DNA of 5,914 nucleotides, taken from the NCBI GenBank assembly GCA_007135635.1, contig SLIO01000238.1, forward strand, positions 1 through 5,914. Direction: 5' to 3'. The DNA is from Methylomicrobium sp. (GTDB lineage Bacteria; Pseudomonadota; Gammaproteobacteria; Methylococcales; Methylomonadaceae). A program made the position numbers and the translations under genes. Below are positions 1 to 5,311 of the stretch, one piece after another (the first letter of the stretch is position 1; every line of letters starts with the position of its first letter). The notes below the pieces were generated by a model that saw only the letters and a list, made by a program, of their open reading frames with translations, had not been told where the DNA came from and ran no database searches.

Positions 1-84
1 AGCATTTTTCTGCCCTGCATCGCCTAAAGCGCCTACTGTTGGTGCCCTAATACACGCCATCCATGGCGTAATGCAAAATCTGCA
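1..84 (+). repeat. Dispersed hairpin-rich repeat, copy A (left-truncated by window edge)
   Basis: This stretch aligns with the reverse complement of 3901-3984, with about 13 differences over 84 positions counted by eye. The central 29 bases (20-48) are identical to the complement of 3937-3965. The 3' half folds: ACGCCA/TGGCGT (54-59 and 64-69), AATGCA/TGCATT (70-75 and 81-86), then TGCCA/TGGCA (89-93 and 98-102), which repeats the GCCATCCNTGGC hairpin just outside the aligned part. No convincing open reading frame or transposase is present. It looks like a non-coding dispersed repeat of the REP or MITE kind. It may continue to the left of the window. Confidence 0.8.
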
Positions 85-102
85 TTCATGCCATCCTTGG
101 CA
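54..102. repeat. Three consecutive short hairpins
   Basis: Three perfect stems follow each other almost without a gap: 6 bp with a 4-base loop (54-69), 6 bp with a 5-base loop (70-86) and 5 bp with a 4-base loop (89-102). The first and third share the pattern GCCATCCNTGGC, so one hairpin seems to have been duplicated within copy A. Copy B has only one such hairpin (3917-3930). Confidence 0.6.
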
Positions 103-205
103 ATCAGTCACCGCCGTCAAGCCTACATGGAAGTATTTACGGCGTCCTGTCAGGCGAGTAATCGTACCCTCTTCCACGCTAAGTGTATTGGAAAGCAATC
201 ATTGA

Positions 206-236
206 CTATTTCCTAAATAATTTACTTAGGAAATAG
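206..236. repeat. 11-bp perfect inverted repeat, 9-base spacer
   Basis: CTATTTCCTAA (206-216) is followed nine bases later by its exact complement TTAGGAAATAG (226-236). The stem is AT-rich and no T-run follows on either strand, so it is a poor intrinsic terminator. It could be a protein-binding operator or part of the mobile debris, because it ends 6 bases before the orphan IS end at 243-267. Function unknown. Confidence 0.6.
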
Positions 237-242
237 AAACGT

Positions 243-267
243 TTCAACTGCTAACGCGAACATAGCC
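243..267 (+). mobile_element. Orphan IS1595-type terminal inverted repeat (remnant)
   Basis: Read on the minus strand from 267, this 25-base stretch matches each end of the complete element at 4108-5154 at about 22 of 25 positions, beginning GGCTATGTTCGCGTTA where the complete ends have GGCTATGTTTGCGTTA. It also shares with the right end the flank TTTTTTAA immediately outside the tip (268-275 here, 5155-5162 there). No transposase sequence adjoins it and no partner end is visible to the left within the window. It is either a decayed IS end or one end of a small non-autonomous derivative. Confidence 0.75.
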
Positions 268-291
268 TTTTTTAAAGGTGAGGCAAATAAG

Positions 292-335
292 CAACCATAA
301 AGCTTCTATTATTCAACCATAAAGCTTCTATTATT
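292..335 (+). repeat. Perfect 22-bp tandem duplication in the wecC leader
   Basis: Bases 292-313 are repeated exactly at 314-335. Each unit begins CAACCATAAAG and ends CTTCTATTATT. The second copy ends 11 bases before the wecC Shine-Dalgarno. Perfect identity suggests a recent slippage event. Each unit carries a TATTAT hexamer (307-312, 329-334) resembling a -10 box, but neither has a good -35 at the right distance. Confidence 0.95.
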
Positions 336-357
336 AAAGGATCTACAAGGAAAAACT

Positions 358-1566
358 ATGCAACCATCGGCAACAAAAGTTTGTGTCATTGGACTTGGCT
401 ACATTGGATTGCCTACCGCGTCGTTATTAGGAACCAAGGGCTTTGAGGTCTTTGGAGTCGATACTTCCGAGCATGTTGTCAATACCATTAACCAAGGCAA
501 GATTCATATCGTCGAACCCGATCTCGATATTTTGGTCAAATCGGCCGTACAGTCGGGAAACCTGAAGGCCGGCTTGCAGCCGCAAGAGGCCGATGTTTTT
601 ATCCTCGCGGTACCGACACCTTTCAAAGACGACCATATTCCCGATCTATCCTATGTTGAAGCCGCTACGCGAATTATCGCGCCTTTTGTAAAGCCTGGGA
701 ACATCGTCATTTTGGAATCGACCAGCCCGGTTGGCACTACCGACGACATCGTCGCAAAAATATTAAGTGAAGAAGGCCATGATGTCGGAAGGGACGTTTA
801 TGTCGCGCATTGTCCGGAACGTGTGTTACCGGGACGGATCTTGACGGAATTAGTAGAAAATGACCGCATTGTCGGCGGGATTAACGAAATTTCGACCGAA
901 AAAGTTGTCGAGTTTTATCGAGCCTTCGTGCGCGGAGAGATTTTGGCAACTGACGCCAAAACCGCAGAGCTTAGCAAGCTGAGCGAAAATTCATTTAGGG
1001 ATGTCAATATCGCATTTGCTAACGAATTATCGCTGATATGCGATCAGGAAAATATCAACGTTTGGGAATTGATCAAACTGGCGAATCGTCATCCGCGAGT
1101 AAATATATTGCAACCAGGGCCCGGCGTCGGTGGGCATTGTATTGCCGTGGACCCTTGGTTTATTGTGGCGAGGTCACCGGATCATGCCAGACTGATTAAA
1201 ACCGCTCGCGAAGTGAACGATGCCAAACCGCATTGGGTCATCGATAAAGTCAAAGTCAGTGCCGATAAATTCAAAAATCCGGTTATCGGCTGTTTAGGCT
1301 TGGCTTTTAAAGCCGATGTCGACGATTTACGGGAATCGCCGGCTTTGGATATCGTTAAAGAAATTCGAAAGCAAGGCATCGGCGAGGTACTGGTTGCCGA
1401 ACCCAACTTAACGGAACACAAAGAATTTGCATTGTTGCCTTATCAAGAAGTCATCAAGCAGTCCGATATCGTGCTGTTGTTGGTCGATCATAAACCGTTT
1501 AAGTCGCTGAAGGCAGCTGATCTCAAGGAGAAAATTTTGATCGATACACGCGGCGTGATTCAATAG
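358..1566 (+). CDS. wecC: UDP-N-acetyl-D-mannosamine dehydrogenase
   Basis: This enzyme oxidises UDP-ManNAc twice with NAD+ to UDP-ManNAc-uronic acid, a cytoplasmic step feeding enterobacterial common antigen-like, O-antigen or capsule synthesis. The 402-residue protein is close to the 420 residues of E. coli WecC. A Rossmann NAD-binding motif, VCVIGLGYIGLPTA, opens it at about residues 8-21. ESTSPVGTTD and PERVLPG are family signatures. ELSKLSENSFRD places the catalytic Lys at 207 and Asn at 211, and GVGGHCIAVDPWFIV holds the nucleophilic Cys261. These residues have the spacing known for UDP-sugar dehydrogenases. The C-terminal domain (about 300-402) binds the UDP-sugar. ATG 358 is preceded by AAGGA (347-351) at good spacing. 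No wecB or glycosyltransferase is visible nearby, so it appears as an isolated gene behind mobile debris. A closely related UDP-GlcNAc or UDP-glucose dehydrogenase is possible but the motif wording favours WecC. Confidence 0.93.
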   Translation: MQPSATKVCVIGLGYIGLPTASLLGTKGFEVFGVDTSEHVVNTINQGKIHIVEPDLDILVKSAVQSGNLKAGLQPQEADVFILAVPTPFKDDHIPDLSYVEAATRIIAPFVKPGNIVILESTSPVGTTDDIVAKILSEEGHDVGRDVYVAHCPERVLPGRILTELVENDRIVGGINEISTEKVVEFYRAFVRGEILATDAKTAELSKLSENSFRDVNIAFANELSLICDQENINVWELIKLANRHPRVNILQPGPGVGGHCIAVDPWFIVARSPDHARLIKTAREVNDAKPHWVIDKVKVSADKFKNPVIGCLGLAFKADVDDLRESPALDIVKEIRKQGIGEVLVAEPNLTEHKEFALLPYQEVIKQSDIVLLLVDHKPFKSLKAADLKEKILIDTRGVIQ

Positions 1567-1577
1567 TTTGGGGGGCG

Positions 1578-1610
1578 ATTCGGGAAACTAATCGATGCGG
1601 TTTTCCGAGT
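1578..1610. terminator. Possible bidirectional stem between convergent wecC and greB
   Basis: TCGGGAAAC (1580-1588) can pair with GTTTTCCGA (1600-1608) with one G-U wobble around an 11-base loop, in the 43-base gap between the two converging stop codons. Neither strand has a T-run after the stem, so it is not a classical intrinsic terminator. Only its position supports a termination role. Confidence 0.3.
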
Positions 1611-2107
1611 TATGCATTATAAGCAATATCTAGCACCATATAGCGTACCGCTTGATTGGCGATGTTGATGACGACTTCATCGTCGAATGTCTTTTTCAAT
1701 AAGACCTTGGCTAATGGTGAATCCAGGCTGATGTAGTGTTTTGCAGGATCGAGCTCGTCTGCGCCGACGATCCGGTATTTGACAGCCTTTCCTTCGGCGT
1801 TTTCTAGCGTTACCCAGGCACCGAAATAAATGCGGTCTTGATCGTTCGGTGCTTGATCGACCACTTTTAGAATCGGCAAGCGTTTTTGCAAATAATGAAT
1901 ACGCTTGTCGATACCGCGCAATTCTTTTTTTCGATAGATATATTCGGCATTTTCCGAACGATCGCCTTCCGCGGCTGCGGCGGCAAGGGCTTCAGTCACA
2001 TCCTTACGTCTTTCCCATAGCTTTCTGAGTTCATGTTCTAAGGCTTGATAGCCATGGCGGGTGATGTAGGGAGATGATTTAGGTTGTGGGGGTCTCCAGC
2101 GGCTCAT
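1610..2107 (-). CDS. greB: Transcription elongation factor GreB
   Basis: GreB enters the RNA polymerase secondary channel and stimulates cleavage of backtracked RNA 3' ends. From the chosen ATG at 2107 the protein is 165 residues (E. coli GreB: 158). The N-terminal coiled coil (about 18-80) carries the diagnostic tip EGDRSENAEY, with Asp49 and Glu52 as the acidic pair that holds the catalytic Mg2+. The C-terminal globular domain includes FGAWVTLENAEG and YISLDSPLAKVLLKK, typical of GreB rather than GreA. A TTG 18 codons upstream (2161) is also open, but it adds a hydrophobic, unconserved stretch, whereas MSRWRPP is the family's usual start. The Shine-Dalgarno is weak (CCGGA). The gene is divergent from slyD and convergent with wecC. 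Confidence 0.95.
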   Translation of the reverse strand: MSRWRPPQPKSSPYITRHGYQALEHELRKLWERRKDVTEALAAAAAEGDRSENAEYIYRKKELRGIDKRIHYLQKRLPILKVVDQAPNDQDRIYFGAWVTLENAEGKAVKYRIVGADELDPAKHYISLDSPLAKVLLKKTFDDEVVINIANQAVRYMVLDIAYNA

Positions 2108-2207
2108 GATCAGTCCGGTAATGAAATTAATTATGAAGATTTTCAGACAAACGAGCGTCAATTTTATATCATAAACAACCCTTCATTAATGAATTAAAGG
2201 TTTTATT
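2108..2207. promoter_or_regulatory. Divergent greB/slyD promoter region with a 12-bp palindrome
   Basis: This 100-base AT-rich spacer must hold the promoters of both divergent genes. It contains the perfect palindrome TTCATTAATGAA (2182-2193), just upstream of the slyD Shine-Dalgarno AAAGG (2196-2200). A TTATAT (2164-2169) rightward and a TATAAA leftward are weak -10 candidates with no good -35, so I do not assign exact promoters. The palindrome could be an operator acting on one or both genes. Confidence 0.45.
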
Positions 2208-2690
2208 ATGCAAGTTGCTGACAATATGGCAGTTTCGATCCACTACACATTAACCAACTCGGCAGGCGAGCAACTCGATAGCTCTATAGGCAGTGACGAG
2301 TTGGTTTATCTTCATGGCAGCGGCAATATCATCCCCGGTTTGGAAAATGCGTTACAAGGTAAGTCGGTCGGGGACAAGTTCCAAGTTGCTATCGCTCCCG
2401 AAGACGGATATGGCGAATATTTTCAAGAGATGGTGCAGGTTATCCCTCGCAAGATGTTCGAAGGCGTCGATAACGTGGAAGTCGGTATGCAGTTTCATGC
2501 CGATGTCAGTTCAGGTCCCGGTATTGTCACCGTTATTAAAGTCGAAGGCGACGAAGTGACGATAGACGGCAATCATCCCCTAGCCGGAGAGTCGCTGAAT
2601 TTCGATGTTGAAGTCACCGATATCAGAGCAGCGACCGAGGATGAATTGGCTCATGGCCATATCCATGGCGTTGGCGGCGTAGACCACTAA
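2208..2690 (+). CDS. slyD: FKBP-type peptidyl-prolyl cis-trans isomerase, SlyD type
   Basis: A cytoplasmic folding helper that isomerises X-Pro bonds and has chaperone activity; in E. coli it also binds nickel and helps hydrogenase maturation. The 160-residue protein has the FKBP core (about 1-70 and 125-145), with LVYLHGSGNIIPGLENAL and VGDKFQVAIAPEDGYGEY matching SlyD. The insert-in-flap chaperone domain lies roughly at 72-125, ending in DGNHPLAGESLNFDVEV. The end, EDELAHGHIHGVGGVDH, keeps the AHGH element but lacks the long His/Cys-rich metal tail of E. coli SlyD, so strong nickel storage is not expected. ATG 2208 has AAAGG seven bases upstream. The next gene on the same strand starts about 115 bases downstream, so co-transcription is possible but not shown. 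Confidence 0.94.
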   Translation: MQVADNMAVSIHYTLTNSAGEQLDSSIGSDELVYLHGSGNIIPGLENALQGKSVGDKFQVAIAPEDGYGEYFQEMVQVIPRKMFEGVDNVEVGMQFHADVSSGPGIVTVIKVEGDEVTIDGNHPLAGESLNFDVEVTDIRAATEDELAHGHIHGVGGVDH

Positions 2691-2726
2691 GCCGAGCGTA
2701 TTCAAATTTTTACGAGGGCCGAATGA

Positions 2727-2781
2727 GTTGCTAGGATTAGGACCTCAAGGCCTAAAGCTATCAGTCGCGGGCAATAGCAAC
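2727..2781 (+). other. Nested stem structure between slyD and the TraB-family gene
   Basis: GTTGCTA (2727-2733) pairs exactly with TAGCAAC (2775-2781). Inside it TTAGG-A-CCT (2737-2745) pairs with AGGCCTAA (2748-2755), with one bulged A and a very short loop. No T-run follows. It may be a transcript-end stem of slyD or a structured leader of the next gene. That it overlaps the upstream in-frame TTG (2728) argues against translation starting there. Confidence 0.3.
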
Positions 2782-2805
2782 GCAAAAGTTCCATCTTTTA
2801 TCATT

Positions 2806-3795
2806 ATGATGACGCTCAAATCTGTGACGCATTTTAGATCCATACGCTATTTTTTAGCGCTCGCGCTGTTGATCGCAGGGCCGGTTTGCTCTGAGACCTC
2901 GCTATGGCGGGTTAGTAAAGGTGATGCCGAATTGTTTATCGGCGGTACTATTCATCTACTGAGTGCCTCGGATTTTCCGTTACCCGAAGCGTTTGAACGG
3001 ATTTATCGAAAAGCCGACAAATTAGTGTTGGAGGTCGATTTAGCCGGCCTATCCGGGCAGGAAGCGCAAATAGCCCTGATACAACGTTTGCAGTATGTTG
3101 ACGGTACGACATTGCGTGATGAGCTTAGCGCCGAGACTTATGCCGAATTGGAGCGCTATTGTCTACATGCGGGCATACCGATTGAATCGATACAGAACTT
3201 GATGCCGTCTTTGGCCGCGATTAGCTTGATGATGTTTGAGTTACATCGTTTAGGTTTAGCCGAAGCCGGTGTCGATCATTTTTTCAGCGCGAAAGCCCAG
3301 GCTGATAATAAATCGGTCGGTGCTTTGGAGTCGTTAGAGACGCAAATATTTGTGCTGGAGCAGATGGGGCGTGAACAGGAGAATGAGCTCATATTGTCCA
3401 CGCTAAGAGAAATTCAAGAGCTCCCCGCGTTACTGAGTGGGCTCAAGTCCGCATGGCGTTCAGGCGATCTTGATACATTGGATAAATTAGGAATTGCGCC
3501 GATGCGCAGCGACTACCCTAGCTTATATCGCGAGCTACTGGTTAATCGCAATAATGCTTGGGTGCCTAAGATTGAGGCGATGCTAAGCACTCCCGAGCGA
3601 GAGTTGATTTTGGTAGGCGTCTTGCATTTAGCCGGGCAAGAAGGTGTTTTGCGGCAATTATGTGAGCGGGGTTATGGTGTCGAACGTTACCGGTCCTTTA
3701 CTGCTAACGATCATGAAGATGCTTTCATCGTCCCGGAGAATGAAAGTACTTGGCGTGAGCTAGGATGCGGTAAATCGCTGGATAGGATGCCGTAA
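2806..3795 (+). CDS. TraB/GumN (Tiki-like) family protein, exported
   Basis: The 329-residue protein has the two hallmark GxxH motifs of the TraB/GumN/Tiki family, GTIH ending at His50 (context ELFIGGTIHLL) and GVLH ending at His274 (context ILVGVLHLAG). It also has the conserved acidic strand LVLEVDL and an LESLETQ helix. In animal Tiki proteins these residues form a metalloprotease site; the bacterial substrate is unknown. The N-terminus is a typical signal peptide: basic start with Lys5, Arg11 and Arg14, hydrophobic core FLALALLIAG, likely cleavage after VCS (about residue 29), so it should act in the periplasm. The residues before Cys28 do not fit a lipobox. I chose ATG 2806 (ATG 2809 is equally good) because the frame opened by TTG 2728 would put 26 unlikely residues before the signal peptide. 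No clear Shine-Dalgarno precedes either ATG, which leaves the start uncertain. The family call is firmer than any function. Confidence 0.88.
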   Translation: MMTLKSVTHFRSIRYFLALALLIAGPVCSETSLWRVSKGDAELFIGGTIHLLSASDFPLPEAFERIYRKADKLVLEVDLAGLSGQEAQIALIQRLQYVDGTTLRDELSAETYAELERYCLHAGIPIESIQNLMPSLAAISLMMFELHRLGLAEAGVDHFFSAKAQADNKSVGALESLETQIFVLEQMGREQENELILSTLREIQELPALLSGLKSAWRSGDLDTLDKLGIAPMRSDYPSLYRELLVNRNNAWVPKIEAMLSTPERELILVGVLHLAGQEGVLRQLCERGYGVERYRSFTANDHEDAFIVPENESTWRELGCGKSLDRMP

Positions 3796-3832
3796 TACGT
3801 CCATAAAGGCTATCTGATCGATACGACAGAGA

Positions 3833-3846
3833 GTGTGAGCTCACAC
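3833..3846. repeat. 14-bp perfect palindrome after the TraB-family gene
   Basis: GTGTGAGCTCACAC reads the same on both strands and lies 37 bases past the stop codon. It has no spacer for a comfortable hairpin loop and no T-run. It resembles a CRP half-site pair (TGTGA...TCACA), but the gap is two bases rather than six, so it is not a standard CRP site. Confidence 0.5.
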
Positions 3847-3900
3847 ACCTTAATTCACGAAGATGATCAAATATAATCCAATAGCCTAGGAATGGGCGGG

Positions 3901-3997
3901 TACATATTTTGCTTGATGCCAAGGATGGCGTGAAGGAGGGCACCAACAGTAGGCGCTTTAGGCGACGCAGGACAGAAAATACTCCTACATTTTCTGT
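3901..3997 (-). repeat. Dispersed hairpin-rich repeat, copy B (inverted relative to copy A)
   Basis: The complement of 3901-3984 aligns with copy A at 1-84, including an identical 29-base core (3937-3965). It contains the hairpin TGCCA-AGGA-TGGCG (3917-3930). Its outer end forms a perfect 9-bp stem, ACAGAAAAT (3972-3980) with ATTTTCTGT (3989-3997), around an 8-base loop. Open frames cross it on the minus strand, but they have no ribosome binding site and no recognisable domain. This is the main content of the 312-base gap between the TraB-family gene and the IS; bases 3998-4107 show nothing I recognise. Confidence 0.8.
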
Positions 3998-4107
3998 ATT
4001 CAAACCATCGGTGTAAACTAGCCGTTGCCGAGGAGCAAAAATCCGTTCTACTGCCGGCATCCTCGCCAAGCAAGCCCTTCACCTTTTTTGCCCTCCCCCA
4101 AAAAAAT

Positions 4108-4132
4108 GGCTATGTTTGCGTTAATAGTTGAA
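4108..4132 (+). repeat. Left terminal inverted repeat of the IS
   Basis: It starts GGCTATGTTTGCGTTAATAG and matches the complement of the right end at 23 of 25 positions. Outside the tip lies A7-T; the right end has A6 directly at its tip (minus strand), so part of the A-run may belong to the element. Confidence 0.85.
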
Positions 4133-4180
4133 TTTGAACTTTCCACTTGTCCTTGGTCTCATTGATAAGGGTGTATTGTT

Positions 4181-5152
4181 ATGAAAACCAAAGCCTATCA
4201 TGAGTGGTTACAAGGGCTAGAGCAGCTGACTCGAAATCAACGCAAAGCAGTGTTCATTCACTTAAATGCGGATGTGTCTGGCGCAGCCCTTGCTAACGAA
4301 CTTGAGAGAAATCAAGGCAATGCGTGCCCGCATTGCCAAAGCGACCGTTTGGGTCGCTGGGGTTATCAATCCGGCTTACCGCGTTTTCGGTGCCGAGATT
4401 GTGGAAAATGCTTCAATGCGCTAACCGGCACGATGCTGGCGAGACTCCGGCATAAAGAGCGTTGGCTCGATTACAGCCAAGCCTTAATCGAAGGACTTAC
4501 CGTACGAGCCGCAGCAGAGCGATGCAGTATAAACAAAACCACCAGTTTTCGCTGGCGACATCGATTCCTCGACGAGATAGCGGACCTCAAGGCGGATAAC
4601 CTAGCTGGCATAGTCGAGGCTGACGAAACCTATTTTCCTTTATCTTTCAAAGGATCAAGACAGATGCCAAGACCGCCTCACCGCAGGGGTCATGCAACCC
4701 ATCAACGGGGAACAGGCGACAATCAGGTTCCGGTTTTGGTGTTACGCGATCGCCATGGCGCTACCACGGATTTCAAACTAACAGCCGCCACTCAAGCCGA
4801 AGAGACCCCCATTATTTCTCAAGTCGTCGCTTCCGATGCGGTGCTTTGTACTGATGGCGGTGCCAGTCTCAAAGGAGCGGCCCGGCAAGCGGGCATTGAT
4901 CATCGTGCCTTGAATCAATCAGCAGGCGTTCGAGTGTTAGCGGGGGTATATCACATCCAAAACGTCAATGCTTATGACAGCCGGCTTAAGACCTGGATGC
5001 GACGGTTTCATGGGGTAGCAACCAAGTATCTTGAGAACTATCTAGGTTGGCGTCGAGGATTGGAGCGCTGGGGCAACCAAATCTCGCCACAGCTGATTTT
5101 ACAAGCCGCTATGGGGCGTTCAGGAGATTTTCGACTGTTAACGCAAACATAG
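4181..5152 (+). CDS. IS1595-family (ISXO2-like) transposase
   Basis: This transposase should cut and rejoin the ends of the surrounding element. The 323-residue protein shows the family order. An N-terminal zinc ribbon has CPHC (Cys49, Cys52) and CRDC (Cys71, Cys74). A helix-turn-helix-like stretch, LTVRAAAERCSINKTTSFRW (about 106-125), follows. The RNase H-like catalytic domain has EADETYF (Asp148) and LCTDGGAS (Asp225). The third site falls in QNVNAYDSRLKTWMRRF (about 260-276), where this family uses Asn or an acidic residue; I cannot be certain which residue it is here. The family tail GVATKYLENYLGWRR is complete, so the gene looks functional. ATG 4181 has AAGGG nine bases upstream (4167-4171). 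The last codons and the TAG stop (5150-5152) lie within the right terminal repeat. The start of its message probably comes from within 4108-4180. Confidence 0.92.
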   Translation: MKTKAYHEWLQGLEQLTRNQRKAVFIHLNADVSGAALANELERNQGNACPHCQSDRLGRWGYQSGLPRFRCRDCGKCFNALTGTMLARLRHKERWLDYSQALIEGLTVRAAAERCSINKTTSFRWRHRFLDEIADLKADNLAGIVEADETYFPLSFKGSRQMPRPPHRRGHATHQRGTGDNQVPVLVLRDRHGATTDFKLTAATQAEETPIISQVVASDAVLCTDGGASLKGAARQAGIDHRALNQSAGVRVLAGVYHIQNVNAYDSRLKTWMRRFHGVATKYLENYLGWRRGLERWGNQISPQLILQAAMGRSGDFRLLTQT

Positions 5153-5154
5153 CC
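5130..5154 (-). repeat. Right terminal inverted repeat of the IS
   Basis: The minus strand from 5154 reads GGCTATGTTTGCGTTAACAG and pairs with the left end. This repeat doubles as the 3' end of the transposase gene and, on the other strand, as codons 44-51 of the chimeric cas6-like reading frame. Confidence 0.85.
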
Positions 5155-5282
5155 TTTTTTAAGGCATGGCCGAATGCGCCGCGCCAGGCGGAACCGGGAA
5201 AGGCGGGCAAGCGAATCGGTTGTTCGGTTTCAAAGTAAAACCGATATTGGTTGAACGGAATAGTGATCGTTGTTGGCTGCAT
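5155..5282 (-). pseudogene. cas6: N-terminal fragment of a Cas6-type CRISPR RNA endoribonuclease, cut by the IS
   Basis: Cas6 proteins cut precursor CRISPR RNA at the repeat in type I and III systems. The leftward frame from ATG 5282 gives about 43 residues containing YRFYFETEQPIRLPAFPGS followed by AWRGAFGHALKK. That matches the N-terminal strand and glycine-rich turn of the RAMP Cas6 group, whose members often read LPPYAGSAWRGAFGHALRR; this is recognition from memory, not a search. A near-perfect Shine-Dalgarno, AAGGAGGT, sits about six bases before the ATG on the minus strand (5288-5296 region). After codon 43 the frame runs into the IS right end and stops at TAG 5109-5111, giving a 57-residue chimera. 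Full Cas6 proteins of this group are several times longer, and the rest is not found left of the IS. No CRISPR array or other cas gene is in the window. Another RAMP protein is the main alternative. Confidence 0.72.
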
Positions 5283-5311
5283 AATTAACCTCCTTGTTTT
5301 TTAGTGTAATG

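Larger units (their letters stand above)
4108..5154 (+). mobile_element. Complete IS1595/ISXO2-type insertion sequence (1,047 bp)
   Basis: The element is bounded by 25-base terminal inverted repeats (4108-4132 and 5130-5154) that differ at two positions and begin GGCTATGTTTGCGTTAA at the tips. It carries one intact transposase gene covering most of its length. Length and single-gene layout suit the compact IS1595 groups. Flanks are AAAAAAAT on the left (4100-4107) and TTTTTTAA on the right (5155-5162). These are not a direct repeat, so the 8-bp target duplication usual for this family is missing. The right flank lies inside a broken cas6-like gene. Confidence 0.88.

Noticed and set aside
121..180. 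Third copy of the dispersed repeat (GTATTTACGGCGTCCTG)
   Set aside because: Only scattered similarity to the start of copies A and B, needing several gaps, so not supportable by eye.
1566..1612. Strong intrinsic terminator between wecC and greB
   Set aside because: A stem can form but no T-run follows on either strand, so it is listed only as a weak candidate.
2107..2161. Longer GreB from TTG 2161
   Set aside because: The extra 18 residues are hydrophobic and unlike GreB, and MSRWRPP is the usual family start.
3806..3831. AAAGGCTAT resembling an IS tip just after the TraB-family stop
   Set aside because: The match breaks down after about nine bases and needs gaps to continue, so chance is the simpler explanation.
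3833..3846. CRP-binding site
   Set aside because: The half-sites TGTGA and TCACA are separated by two bases instead of the six of the CRP consensus.
3725..4082. Minus-strand open frames of 114 and 71 codons left of the IS
   Set aside because: They lie mostly over repeat copy B, lack ribosome binding sites, show no domain, and do not continue the cas6 protein. Small spurious proteins are expected over such repeats.
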